From a bacterium (GTDB taxonomy: Bacteria; JAJVIF01; JAGGVT01), in NCBI GenBank assembly GCA_021157815.1, contig JAGGVT010000168.1, positions 1 through 46,112 of the forward strand: a stretch of 46,112 nucleotides of DNA, in the 5' to 3' direction. Under the pieces are notes generated by a model, which was not told the origin of the DNA, made no database searches, and saw nothing but the letters and a program-made list of their open reading frames with translations. Positions within the stretch are counted from its first letter, which is position 1; every line of letters begins with the position of its first letter. A program made the translations under genes and the position numbers. Shown piece after piece: positions 18,367-26,502 of the stretch.

Positions 18367-18395
18367 ATTCTAAATTCCAATAGGGATTTTGTCAA
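18367..18395 (-). promoter_or_regulatory. Promoter of tRNA-Gly/tRNA-Cys
   Basis: On the minus strand a perfect TTGACA (18390-18395), a 17-base spacer and TAGAAT (18367-18372) end 11 bases before the mature 5' end of tRNA-Gly. No other promoter is seen between the two tRNAs, so they are probably one transcript. Confidence 0.7.
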
Positions 18396-18406
18396 TTGCC
18401 GTTAGG

Positions 18407-19699
18407 TTAACGGTCAGGTTTGTTTCGGGGAGCATTCCTTTTTTCCTGTTGGAAACGTTCCCTTAATCGCTTTCTTAACAGGATTTCCCTTTCCTTTTGA
18501 TATCGTTTTATTTCCTCGAAGTTCAAAGTGGCTATTTTCATTGTGATTCTTTTTAAGTCAATTTTTTCCATATCGGCGGTGATAAGGATGAAGCCGTTTT
18601 TGTCATGTTTCATCAGTACGGGATAGGGAAGTTCTGAATCAAGGCGTTCACCGATCTTCTGCGCGAACTGTTTTGTGGGTTTATCCTTTGGCAGCCTGGA
18701 TGTGTCAAAATAGAAAATGCTTAGTGAGTTCAAGCCGTCGGAAAAAACGTAGTGCGTACCGTTGATTAATCGAACAGGCATTTTCCTCATGCTTATCATT
18801 GTGAATCCTTCAACCCGTTTGATTTTGGGCAGTTCAACAAAAGGCTCTTTCTCCATCAGTTCGAGAGGAATCTTTTTCCCCCCACCAGCGTTCGGATCAA
18901 ACACATTCGGCATCGCATCCCGCTTGTTGGCATCCTTGAATGCGTAATCTTCATCATCGACAAACTCAATCTTTTCATATTCAGTGGAGTACCTTATTTT
19001 TCCATCTGTATCGATTCGCACCTTTTTTAGCGGTAGTTTGGTTTCTTTATCAATCCATAACCTTAGGAAATTACCGCTGTAGTTTTTAGCCGAGATTTCT
19101 ATCATCAATGTTTTACGTCCGGCGATTTTTTCCTCGATAGGACCCTTGAAAGAAAGATGAGAATCATCCTCATGCAAAATTCTTGCGGCAACCATCTGTC
19201 CCGCAAAGACAGGTTCGGTATCCGGCCTGTTGAAATCGATGAGCCTTTTAAGCGATTCAAGCGGATTCATCTGGTTTGGATTTGGCATGTTTGGCTGCAT
19301 TCCACGACCGGGCTCATGTCCCGGGGGAGGGCGATTCATTCCGGGAGGGGGGGGACCTTCTCCCGGTCTGGGACCGTGCATCGGACTAGCGTTGCGAGAC
19401 CGCATCAAACCGTGTTCAATCTCAGCGAAATATCCACCGTACTTTTTGCAAAAACCATCGGTCATTTTGAATGTATTACGCATGCCATCCGATTTGACGA
19501 CCGTTACAGTTCGTTTCCCCTGAAAAGTCGGGATTTTGGACTCGTTGGCAAACATTTCAAGAGAGGCTTTGAAAAGGTTGTGTGCCTTTTTGGTTTCTCT
19601 CAGTTCATCTGCATTGGAGATTGAAGAGAAAAAGATCACGGCGCTTAACACAAGAAGCGCTGTGATTATCGGGAATGTTCTTTTACTATTAACTTTCAT
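18407..19699 (-). CDS. RseB/MucB-like periplasmic sigma-factor regulator
   Basis: Third gene of an ECF sigma / anti-sigma / RseB-type operon. The signal peptide ends near SNADE. The first domain has the RseB pattern GRKTLMIEISAKNYSGNFLR, then LWIDKETKLPLKK and a following strand. The second domain has VEGFTMISMRK and HYVFSDGLNSLSIF, close to the RseB GF.......H..YSDGL.S.SVF block. In the model system RseB shields the anti-sigma factor and senses outer membrane damage. The protein (430 residues from ATG 19699) is longer than RseB (about 320). It has a Pro/Gly/Met-rich insert near residues 105-150 (GPRPGEGPPPPGM) and a basic C-terminal tail. A TTG at 19714 is an alternative start. Confidence 0.75.
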   Translation of the reverse strand: MKVNSKRTFPIITALLVLSAVIFFSSISNADELRETKKAHNLFKASLEMFANESKIPTFQGKRTVTVVKSDGMRNTFKMTDGFCKKYGGYFAEIEHGLMRSRNASPMHGPRPGEGPPPPGMNRPPPGHEPGRGMQPNMPNPNQMNPLESLKRLIDFNRPDTEPVFAGQMVAARILHEDDSHLSFKGPIEEKIAGRKTLMIEISAKNYSGNFLRLWIDKETKLPLKKVRIDTDGKIRYSTEYEKIEFVDDEDYAFKDANKRDAMPNVFDPNAGGGKKIPLELMEKEPFVELPKIKRVEGFTMISMRKMPVRLINGTHYVFSDGLNSLSIFYFDTSRLPKDKPTKQFAQKIGERLDSELPYPVLMKHDKNGFILITADMEKIDLKRITMKIATLNFEEIKRYQKEREILLRKRLRERFQQEKRNAPRNKPDR

Positions 19700-19782
19700 A
19701 AATTTGAATGTCAAACCCTTTTAAGACTCAAAAGCCGCTCATAATCCCGGTTAATGAGAAACCGGGCTGCGAGCATATTATA

Positions 19783-20355
19783 CTACCCTCCTGTATGAAT
19801 TGGCGTATCAATAATATTATCGACATAACCCTCAGGCGGTGGTGTCGGATCAAAAGCGAAGACCGCCAGGATTGGCTCCGCGAAAGTTTCATTGCTGCAG
19901 GCGTAAATTCGTTCCTGTTCGAGATAATCGACTATTCCTTCCACAAGCACTTCCTCAAGCATGGCGAATTCAGGCGCGGGAATGGTTTCCAGTTTTGGCG
20001 CCGGTGAAACAGCGTTATTGTTCATGTACAGAAAAGCGATTAGCACAATCGCGGCTACCGCCACCGCAGATACCCATGCGAGTCTGGGAGTTGTCAGCCA
20101 CGGCACAACCGGTTTTGGAGCGGGTTCCTTGTCCATCAGTTCATGCAGGTTGGCGATAAGGCGGTTGCGTTCGCTGATATCGCCCTCGATTTTTCGAAGG
20201 CCGCTCAGCTGGTTTGACATCACTCGCATCGATTCAAGCTTCTTACGGCAACCGGAACATTCATCGATATGTTTCAGCAGAGCTTTCTCCTCTTTCGGAG
20301 TCAGTTCGCCGTCAATAGAAGCGCTGATTAGTATTTCACATTTCTTGCAGTTCAT
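19783..20355 (-). CDS. Zinc-finger anti-sigma factor (RseA-like role)
   Basis: A membrane-bound inhibitor of the adjacent ECF sigma factor. The N-terminal zf-HC2 domain has Cys3, Cys6 and the HX3CX2C motif His29, Cys33 and Cys36. One membrane helix lies at about 93-111 (AWVSAVAVAAIVLIAFLYM). A periplasmic C-terminal domain of about 80 residues would contact the RseB-like protein. AGGA 8 bases before the ATG overlaps the sigma factor stop, so the two are coupled; the gap is 6 bases. Confidence 0.9.
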   Translation of the reverse strand: MNCKKCEILISASIDGELTPKEEKALLKHIDECSGCRKKLESMRVMSNQLSGLRKIEGDISERNRLIANLHELMDKEPAPKPVVPWLTTPRLAWVSAVAVAAIVLIAFLYMNNNAVSPAPKLETIPAPEFAMLEEVLVEGIVDYLEQERIYACSNETFAEPILAVFAFDPTPPPEGYVDNIIDTPIHTGG

Positions 20356-20361
20356 AATGCA

Positions 20362-20967
20362 TCATCCTGAATATATTTCCATAAGTTTGATCTTCAATTC
20401 TTCACGAGCGCGAGCAAGCCTTGATTTGACCGTGCCCATGTTTATCCCAAGCACTTCAGTTAATTCCCTGTAACTTAATCCTTCCATTTCCCTAAGGATG
20501 AGAATCTGCTTGTGATCATCATCCAGTTTCATAAGAGCGTTTCGCAGTGCTGAGTCGGCGTCACTTTCCATGGATTGCGCTTCGGGATTCGCTCTGTTGT
20601 CTTCAATTCGTTCACCTATTGTCGCGACTCCTTCCTCCGATTCCATCGAAACCTGTATAAAGCTTTTCTTTCGCGACCTGTCAATCAGCATGTTTCTGGT
20701 AATTCGAAACAACCATGTCGAGAAAGACGCTTGGAACCTGAATTTGTTGATGTTTTTATAGACTTTGATGAAGATTTCCTGTATCAGGTCTTCTCGTTCC
20801 TCATGGGTACTCACCGAGTGCGCGACCATGTTATAGGCTGAACCGTAATAACGTTTGACCAGTTCATCGAACGCGCTTTGGCTGCCCTTTTGTATCTGCC
20901 TGACCAGAAGATGGTCGTCAGATGAGGATGTGCTGGATGTTCTTCTGGTTCTCTCTTCTGCAGTCAT
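20362..20967 (-). CDS. RNA polymerase sigma factor, ECF subfamily (RpoE-like)
   Basis: A 201-residue ECF sigma factor with regions 2 and 4 only. Region 2 covers about 35-98 (AFDELVKRYYGSAYNM, then EDLIQEIFIKVYKNINKF and FSTWLFRITRNMLIDRSRK). Region 4 covers about 139-195 (ILILREMEGLSYRELTEVLG and GTVKSRLARAREELK). Its first gene position, the downstream anti-sigma and RseB-like genes and an ECF-type promoter directly upstream indicate a self-regulated envelope-stress response. The N-terminal 15 residues are Ser/Thr-rich. No strong Shine-Dalgarno is visible. Confidence 0.95.
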   Translation of the reverse strand: MTAEERTRRTSSTSSSDDHLLVRQIQKGSQSAFDELVKRYYGSAYNMVAHSVSTHEEREDLIQEIFIKVYKNINKFRFQASFSTWLFRITRNMLIDRSRKKSFIQVSMESEEGVATIGERIEDNRANPEAQSMESDADSALRNALMKLDDDHKQILILREMEGLSYRELTEVLGINMGTVKSRLARAREELKIKLMEIYSG

Positions 20968-20994
20968 GGCAAATTACATCAACTATAATACTTT

Positions 20995-21019
20995 GACGAT
21001 TTTCTGTGATGTGTGTTCC
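20995..21019 (-). promoter_or_regulatory. ECF-type promoter of the sigma factor operon
   Basis: On the minus strand GGAAC (21015-21019), exactly 16 bases and CGTC (20995-20998) match the consensus used by many RpoE/SigW-like ECF factors. It lies 28 bases before the sigma factor ATG, consistent with autoregulation. Confidence 0.75.
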
Positions 21020-21031
21020 CCCAAAGGTTAT

Positions 21032-21058
21032 AAAAAAAAAGGGCTTTTATGCAAGCCC
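21032..21058 (-). terminator. Intrinsic terminator of the lipoprotein cluster
   Basis: On the minus strand GGGCTT, the loop GCATAA and AAGCCC are followed directly by nine T. It ends transcription of the lipoprotein genes 37 bases after the last stop and insulates the sigma factor promoter, which begins only 13 bases further on. Confidence 0.85.
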
Positions 21059-21095
21059 GTTTATGGTTAAATCAAACAGTATATCCCCGAAGGAA

Positions 21096-21500
21096 TCATT
21101 TCTTTTTCAGATTGGCTTTGTATCTAAGAAGCGAGCCGCCATCGCTATAGGGTACGATGTTGATAATAATATTCTTGTAATTCACAATCCATTTCTCGCC
21201 TCTTTTATTGCTCGATGCATTCTTAAGGTTTGCCACAAACCACTCAGCGACTTTCTTGGGTGAATCCTTGGATGTGAAATCATATTTAGCGTCCTGGTAT
21301 TGCACCATGCCAGGATATCTAATCTCATCAGTTAAGTTTATGATATCCTTTCCCCTAACATCCTCACCGATTTGCTCTTCAGGCATTGCGAGCCCATGCG
21401 GATTATTTTTCGCTTTGTGCATTTGCTCGTCTTTACCGCCGCAGCTGTAAAAGGATGCTACCGCCATAATTGCGATTAAAATATAAATTAGTTTTTTCAT
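21096..21500 (-). CDS. Putative lipoprotein, paralogue 3 of a tandem family
   Basis: No family recognised. The 134-residue protein has a lipoprotein-like signal ending at Cys20 (SFYSC, an imperfect lipobox). The mature part shares features with both upstream neighbours: MHKAK after the Cys, YPGMVQYQDAKYDF (residues about 62-75), VAEWFVANL, a strand pair WIVNYKNIIINIV and the ending GSLLRYKANLKK. This layout suggests a small compact alpha/beta domain anchored in the periplasm. It is the last gene before a strong terminator. Confidence 0.7.
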   Translation of the reverse strand: MKKLIYILIAIMAVASFYSCGGKDEQMHKAKNNPHGLAMPEEQIGEDVRGKDIINLTDEIRYPGMVQYQDAKYDFTSKDSPKKVAEWFVANLKNASSNKRGEKWIVNYKNIIINIVPYSDGGSLLRYKANLKKK

Positions 21501-21547
21501 GTTTACCTCTTTTCTGAATGATCTATTTATATCATATGTGGTGCTGC

Positions 21548-21967
21548 TCAGTTTTTAATATCATACTTGTATCGAATAAGCGAACCGCTACCACTATAAA
21601 ACACAATGTCGATAATATACTTCTTATAGGTAATAATCCATTTTGAATCCTCTTCCTGCTGAGCCTGGTTCTTTTTCAACATTGCCCCATCCAGATTCGC
21701 CATAAACCATTCGGCAACGACCGGAGGGGGATCACCGCTTATGAAATCATACACTGCATCCTGGTATTGTATCATGTCGGGATATTTTAAATCCTCTGTG
21801 ATATCGATTACAGCTCTTCCTCTAGCGTCTTTGTCAATCTGATGCACCAGTTTTGGCAATCCCTGCTCGTTTTTTATCTTGCTCTGGTGCATTTTTACAC
21901 CCTTGTTGCATCCAGAGAAGACGGCAAACAATATTAACAAACTGATAACCACAGCTATTTTTCTCAT
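21548..21967 (-). CDS. Putative lipoprotein, paralogue 2 of a tandem family
   Basis: No family recognised. The 139 residues have a lipobox FSGC with Cys20 and the shared motifs MHQSK, YPDMIQYQDAVYDF, VAEWFMANLDGAM, KWIITYKKYIIDIV and GSLIRYKYDIKN. It is closest to the copy at 21096-21500. A Gln/Glu-rich loop (NQAQQEEDSK) replaces a shorter basic loop in that copy. The gene lies 47 bases before the third paralogue and 15 bases after the first. Confidence 0.7.
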   Translation of the reverse strand: MRKIAVVISLLILFAVFSGCNKGVKMHQSKIKNEQGLPKLVHQIDKDARGRAVIDITEDLKYPDMIQYQDAVYDFISGDPPPVVAEWFMANLDGAMLKKNQAQQEEDSKWIITYKKYIIDIVFYSGSGSLIRYKYDIKN

Positions 21968-21982
21968 TTCAAACCTCGTGTG

Positions 21983-22423
21983 CTACTCAGATTGCTTCTT
22001 GTAATGAATATCCTTCTTATATCTGATAAGTGTATTATCACCTTCAGGCCCCTGAAGAACATCAATAGTTAGATCATCCAGAGTGATTATCCATTTGGCA
22101 TTTTCAGGTTTATTTCCTGAAATCTTTTTCACCATGCATCCCTCCAGATTGATCTCGTACCAGTGAGCGACTTTCGCGGGGGATTCATCGGCGATAAAAT
22201 CATATTTGGCGCCCTCGTACGGCTCACTGCCGGGAAAGAGAATGTCCTCGGTGATTTGAATTGCTTCCTTGCCGCGCTCATTAACCCCAACCTTCTTTTC
22301 AATAACAGGCAAATCTCCAGGAGTTTTTTCCTTGGGTTGATGCATTTTCCTGTCTTTATTACAGCTTGATACAAGCGCTGAGAACATGACTGCAACAATA
22401 AGAATTAATTGCCAGTTTCTCAA
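21983..22423 (-). CDS. Putative lipoprotein, paralogue 1 of a tandem family
   Basis: No family recognised. The 146 residues begin with a lipoprotein signal ending VSSC (Cys21). It carries the shared MHQPK, FPGSEPYEGAKYDF, VAHWYEINLEGCM, KWIITLDDLTIDVL and TLIRYKKD motifs. It is the most divergent of the three copies and has a second Cys in the mature protein. It is probably transcribed from the strong promoter at 22769-22797 together with the short lipoprotein gene, 82 bases upstream. Confidence 0.7.
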   Translation of the reverse strand: MRNWQLILIVAVMFSALVSSCNKDRKMHQPKEKTPGDLPVIEKKVGVNERGKEAIQITEDILFPGSEPYEGAKYDFIADESPAKVAHWYEINLEGCMVKKISGNKPENAKWIITLDDLTIDVLQGPEGDNTLIRYKKDIHYKKQSE

Positions 22424-22505
22424 ATTATACTCCCGATATCATGTGTTATTTAACTCTCCGGATATTTCCAGAGATGATCAATCGCGTTATCTTAAATAAC
22501 GATTA

Positions 22506-22736
22506 TTACTCGGTTCCCTCATCTGCAGCCGGTTCCTCAGCGGGTTTTTCTGCAGGCTTCGCAACGGGTTTTGCAGCTGGTGCATTTCCTTCCCCTACTG
22601 GCTTCGTAGGTTCCAACTGAGAGGAATCATGGTCTCTTGGCAATTTGGGATTTTCCTTCGGCATCATTGGAGCGCAAGCCAAAAAACTCGTCGAAACATA
22701 TAGTCCTAAAAAAAGGGCAATAAGCAACCTTTTCAT
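22506..22736 (-). CDS. Short lipoprotein with Pro/Ala/Glu-rich tail
   Basis: A 76-residue peptide. A lipoprotein signal (KRLLIALFLGLYVSTSFLAC, Cys20 from this start) is followed by an unfolded, low-complexity tail of alternating Ala-Lys-Pro and Ala-Glu-Pro units. Such tails usually span the periplasm or cell wall layer; no enzyme fold is possible. ATG 22736 is preferred over the GTG immediately before it because AGGTG lies 7 bases upstream. It sits directly behind a consensus-perfect promoter, so high expression is likely. Confidence 0.7.
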   Translation of the reverse strand: MKRLLIALFLGLYVSTSFLACAPMMPKENPKLPRDHDSSQLEPTKPVGEGNAPAAKPVAKPAEKPAEEPAADEGTE

Positions 22737-22768
22737 CACATAGCACCTCGATATTTTGATTGAAATAA

Positions 22769-22797
22769 ATTATAAACCTGCCTTATTCCACTGTCAA
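22769..22797 (-). promoter_or_regulatory. Consensus-perfect sigma-70 promoter of the lipoprotein cluster
   Basis: On the minus strand TTGACA (22792-22797), exactly 17 bases and TATAAT (22769-22774) match the ideal promoter at all twelve positions. Transcription would start about 25 bases before the short lipoprotein gene. In the rest of the spacer (22798-23003) I note only a 14-base palindrome, AGGGTTTAAACCCT, near 22937. Confidence 0.8.
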
Positions 22798-23003
22798 GAA
22801 ACTCGCGCTGGCATCGACAGCTGTTCATCCATCAATGTTATACTATATATGTCGGCTTTCATTTATTTCAAACGCTGGAATCATCGTTTTGGTTCAATCA
22901 TGACTTGAAATCGGTCGATATCTTTTAGGGTCACATAGGGTTTAAACCCTCTGTTAATCAAAAGCGTATTTAATTCGGTTAATTTTATTTAAAGGATATA
23001 AGG

Positions 23004-23498
23004 TTGGCTTTGACACTTTTAAGAGAGAGAAAAGTTATCGCGGTAATCGGTGAATCGGAAGCGTCCGATGAAACAATCAAACTCGCGCATGAGGTCGGTA
23101 CGTTGATTGCCGAGAGAGAGGGAATTCTAATATGCGGCGGATTCGGCGGTGTGATGAAAGCCGCGGCAGAGGGCGCTCAAAAAGCGGGCGGATTGACTAT
23201 TGGCGTTTTGCCGAATTACGAGAAGGATTCCGCAAACGATTTCATTGACATTGCAATCACATCAGGAATGGGCCATGCCCGTAATGTGATTATCACATCA
23301 AGCGCGGATGGTGTAATCGCGATTGGCGGAAGGTATGGCACGCTGAGCGAAATCGCCTTCGCGAGAAAACTCGGCAAGCCTGTGATGACACTGTCATCCT
23401 TTGAGATCCACAAGGACGGGAAACTCCAGGGCGATATCCTTTCCGCTGACACACCAAGGCATGCGGTGTCCAGATTGTGGAAGATTATGGAGAATTAG
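23004..23498 (+). CDS. LOG-family / TIGR00725-type nucleotide-binding protein
   Basis: A Rossmann-like SLOG protein of 164 residues. ILICGGFGGVMKAAAEGA gives the N-terminal phosphate loop, GMGHARN the conserved Arg, and GGRYGTLSEIAFA the GG.GT..E motif typical of lysine-decarboxylase-like/LOG proteins. Relatives cleave nucleotide monophosphates or bind nucleotide signals; the exact reaction is unknown. The start is TTG at 23004, with AAAGGA 7 bases upstream. The stop TAG overlaps the first unit of an 8-base repeat array. Confidence 0.85.
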   Translation: MALTLLRERKVIAVIGESEASDETIKLAHEVGTLIAEREGILICGGFGGVMKAAAEGAQKAGGLTIGVLPNYEKDSANDFIDIAITSGMGHARNVIITSSADGVIAIGGRYGTLSEIAFARKLGKPVMTLSSFEIHKDGKLQGDILSADTPRHAVSRLWKIMEN

Positions 23499-23641
23499 TT
23501 AGTAGGTTAGTAAGTTAGTAAGTTAGTAAGTTAGCAGGTTAGCAGGTTAGTAAGTTAGCAAGTTAGCAGGTTAGTAGGTTAGCAGGTTAGTAAGTTAGCA
23601 GGTTAGCAGGTTGGCAGGTTGGCAGGTTGGCAAGTTGATAG
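23498..23641 (+). repeat. Tandem array 1 of an 8-base unit (18 copies)
   Basis: Eighteen uninterrupted 8-base units follow the pattern GTTAGYAR (GTTAGTAA, GTTAGCAG, GTTAGTAG, GTTAGCAA, then GTTGGCAG variants). The period is exact throughout. The first G is the last base of the preceding gene's stop codon. The array decays into GT-rich sequence by about 23655. Two similar arrays follow the next two genes. Confidence 0.95.
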
Positions 23642-23690
23642 GAGTGGTAGGTTGGTGTCTCTGAGGTTATGTCATAATCTGCAATTTTTT

Positions 23691-23861
23691 TCATTCTGAG
23701 CGAAGCGAAAAATCTATTCTCGATAATGTGTATTTTACTCATCAGACGTAATCATTAACACTGAAGCAAATAGATTCTTCGCTTCGATCAGAATGGAAAT
23801 TCTACTTAAAATAACACCATGCTTCAACGTGGTGCGTCCTAAAAAAAACAAAGCATGGTGT
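23691..23861. repeat. Core of the 200-base MITE plus a small hairpin
   Basis: TCATTCTGAGCGAAGCGAAA (from 23691) and its inverse around 23776-23796 form the inner palindrome of the MITE family; the outer ends are absent. It is followed by ACACCATGCTT (23814-23824) and AAGCATGGTGT (23851-23861), a hairpin sharing its core with the one at 4263-4302. The 387-base gap between the LOG and YfhO-like genes is thus all repeats. Confidence 0.7.
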
Positions 23862-23885
23862 GTTTGAAAAACCAAAATAAAATAA

Positions 23886-26306
23886 ATGTCATCGCATCCA
23901 CGGCATAAATTCTTTTTAAAATGGCTTCTGGTAATTCCGTTCTTTCTGTTTTTCCAGATAACATTGGGACGCGCGGTTTTCAGCGGCATTGATATTCTCA
24001 AGCAGCATATCCCGATGAAATATTTCAACGCCGTTTCCTTCAAGGCGGGACATTTCCCGCTTTGGAATCCCCTGGTATTCCAGGGATATCCGCATTTCGC
24101 CGAGGGGCAGTCAGGTCCGCTTTATATCGGGAATCTGCTGATGTATATCGAGTCAATCGACAGATTTATCAGCGCGTACAGCATGACAGTCATCCTTCAT
24201 TTTGTCCTTGGCGGATTGCTTTGCTACATCTTTTTCCGTAGGAAAAACCTGAGTCCGCTCGCGTCGTTTTTTGCGAGTATCAGCATTACCTACAGCCCGT
24301 TTATAATCATTCACGCGTCGGCGCCATCGCTTCATCAGGTCGCGATTTATTTCCCCCTGATGCTTCTTCTCTATGACGCTGCCATGAAACGCCCGTTGAT
24401 AAACACTATTCTGGGTGGGCTTTTATGCGGGATGCTTCTTCTAATCGGGCATGTCCAAATGGTAGTTTACGCTTTAATCGCTTTGTTCATCTACGCGGTT
24501 TTCATAGGCATACTGGACTTTGAACGGAATGAAATCGCTGGCAGGATTAAAAGAAGCATAGGATTTTTTATCGGGCTTGTTATCTTCGGCGCGGGACTTG
24601 CCGCGATTCAACTTCTACCAACGATGGAACTAAGCGCGCTGACTGTTCGAGGTGTCGGCTCAATTCCGTCGAGTTTTTATGAAGAGGGGACATGGTTCAC
24701 ACTTCCGAGGCTGGCATCGATTTTCGTCTGCCCCGCGCTGGATAACACATCCAACCTGCGGGATTACGGAACATCGATTATCTACTTCGGAGTCCTGCCG
24801 GTTTTACTTTTCCTCATTTGCTGGCGCGATGAAAACTTCAAGCGTAAATCATTGCCGTGGCTGTTTTGCTTTGGAATCCTTTTTCTCCTCTCAATGGGGC
24901 TGAACAATCCGGTTAATTACCTGCTGATAAAAATCCCGCCGTTCAATCTTTTCAGGTACATCGGACGATATGCGTACTTTGCCGGATTTTTCCTCGCTTT
25001 CCCGCTTGCCCTGTCAATCGATGTCGCAATCGGGCATGGTCAGGAACTAATCAAAGAGGGCGGGTTTTTCAAAAACGTCTGGCGCGAGTGCGTGATTTTA
25101 TTCGCGCTGATTATCATAATGCTTCTCTTTTCAAGCCCCGGGAAATTCCTGCTTCTTGGGCTGGTTCACTTTGCGGTTACATTCGTTATCGCAATCAGCC
25201 TGATTGCGCTTGCAATGCGCCGCAGGAGCAGGGAGATAATTAAAATCGCTGTGTTTGCGCATATTCTGATGTTCCTTGCCATGAGCTTTTGCGCATCTAA
25301 TCTTACACAGATCTATAAGGAAAAGCAGGATGAATCGCTTTCGGTGTATCGTGAAATAGCGCATCACAAGTACAGTAACAAAGCGACATATATCGCGTCC
25401 GACAGGATGTTCATCTCCGCTGCTGATATTGACAACTATCTTCTGACGCCGCAGGATAAAATTACGTTTGACGCATCCGGTTCGGCAGGACTGTATAAAT
25501 GGGGCGTTCCGAATGTGAACGGCTATACCCCATTGAAACTTTTCAGGCGGGAAATGCTGAATAATTACATCGTTAAAACATTCACAAATCCGCCTGAAGC
25601 AATTGATTTGCCGTTTATGGAGTATTTGCTCTACGATATTCTCGGAATCAATTTCCTGATAATATCCGGAAAAGAATGGCGATTTTCAAAATACCAGGTT
25701 GCAATTGGCCCTTTGAAACAGGGTTTCGATGATGATACCTATCTGTACATCGCGCGCAGTGAGCATCCGGGATTCTATCTGCGGGAGAATGATTCAAAGG
25801 GAATTTTCGATCTGAAGGATACAAACAATCCGGTTGATTTCTATCTCGCTTTGTATAATCAGGAGAGGAATGCGATTGGGTTAACATCAGAGCAGCGATG
25901 GGAATATCGACATCTCGCACTGTTGGAAACAGGCGATGGCGCATATAAATCCTCAATGCACCGCAGCATGAAACCTGCGTTTCCTGAATATGAAATCCAC
26001 TGGGACGGTTTGATTGAACGTTTCACAATCAGCGATCCGCTTGACGCTTACGATGGCCTTCTCATTCACGAAAGCGTTTATCCCGGCTGGGAGGCTTATG
26101 TGAACGGGAATCCGGTTGAAATTCAAACAGGCGATGGTCTGTTTAAGTTCATCGAACTTGGAAAAGGGAAAAATTATGAAATCGAAATGCGATATTTCCC
26201 TCAGAGTTTCAAAAATGGCGTCTATATCTCTCTAATCACACTAGGCTTGTGGATTCTGGTTTTCATCCCCGTATTGCTGAACTACAGGCGAAGAGAAGCA
26301 AGTTAG
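23886..26306 (+). CDS. YfhO-like multi-pass membrane protein
   Basis: An integral membrane protein of 806 residues with about a dozen helices and a C-terminal extracytoplasmic beta domain. FPLWNPLVFQGYPHFAEGQS near residue 57 matches the first-loop signature of the YfhO family. The C-terminal YPGWEAYVNGNPVEIQTGDG, then YEIEMRYFPQSFKNG and a last helix, is also typical. YfhO proteins have a GT-C glycosyltransferase-like fold and are linked to teichoic acid or polysaccharide glycosylation; the substrate here is unknown. No Shine-Dalgarno is seen. The last codon (AGT) and stop (TAG) come from the repeat array that follows. Confidence 0.85.
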   Translation: MSSHPRHKFFLKWLLVIPFFLFFQITLGRAVFSGIDILKQHIPMKYFNAVSFKAGHFPLWNPLVFQGYPHFAEGQSGPLYIGNLLMYIESIDRFISAYSMTVILHFVLGGLLCYIFFRRKNLSPLASFFASISITYSPFIIIHASAPSLHQVAIYFPLMLLLYDAAMKRPLINTILGGLLCGMLLLIGHVQMVVYALIALFIYAVFIGILDFERNEIAGRIKRSIGFFIGLVIFGAGLAAIQLLPTMELSALTVRGVGSIPSSFYEEGTWFTLPRLASIFVCPALDNTSNLRDYGTSIIYFGVLPVLLFLICWRDENFKRKSLPWLFCFGILFLLSMGLNNPVNYLLIKIPPFNLFRYIGRYAYFAGFFLAFPLALSIDVAIGHGQELIKEGGFFKNVWRECVILFALIIIMLLFSSPGKFLLLGLVHFAVTFVIAISLIALAMRRRSREIIKIAVFAHILMFLAMSFCASNLTQIYKEKQDESLSVYREIAHHKYSNKATYIASDRMFISAADIDNYLLTPQDKITFDASGSAGLYKWGVPNVNGYTPLKLFRREMLNNYIVKTFTNPPEAIDLPFMEYLLYDILGINFLIISGKEWRFSKYQVAIGPLKQGFDDDTYLYIARSEHPGFYLRENDSKGIFDLKDTNNPVDFYLALYNQERNAIGLTSEQRWEYRHLALLETGDGAYKSSMHRSMKPAFPEYEIHWDGLIERFTISDPLDAYDGLLIHESVYPGWEAYVNGNPVEIQTGDGLFKFIELGKGKNYEIEMRYFPQSFKNGVYISLITLGLWILVFIPVLLNYRRREAS

Positions 26307-26405
26307 TAAGTTAGTAAGTTAGTAAGTTAGTAAGTTAGCAGGTTAGCAGGTTAGTAAGTTAGCAGGTTAGTAAGTTAGCAGGTTAGCAGGTTAGTAAGTT
26401 AGCAA
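26302..26405 (+). repeat. Tandem array 2 of the 8-base unit (13 copies)
   Basis: Thirteen uninterrupted units, mainly GTTAGTAA and GTTAGCAG. It begins inside the final serine codon of the YfhO-like gene and provides its stop. Its unit order resembles that of array 1: four or so GTTAGTAA-type units, two GTTAGCAG, then alternation. This suggests a shared origin. Confidence 0.95.
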
Positions 26406-26464
26406 GTTGTTGTGCAGTTTACGGATAACAGGTCAAAATGCTTGAAGACTAATTAAAGTGACGG

Positions 26465-26502
26465 CTGCGTCTCGCAGACAGTATTGAAAGCGTCCCGCTT
26501 TC
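26465..26502. other. Two short hairpins between array 2 and the PNPOx-like gene
   Basis: CTGCG-TCT-CGCAG (26465-26477) and GAAAGCG-TCC-CGCTTTC (26486-26502) are compact inverted repeats with 3-base loops. No T-run follows. The rest of 26406-26601 shows nothing recognisable. Confidence 0.4.

Noticed and set aside
18165-18395. Open reading frame on the minus strand over tRNA-Gly and tRNA-Cys
   Set aside because: It translates the two tRNA genes (SSVGRASASQAEGRGFESRF-type peptide) and has no protein family.
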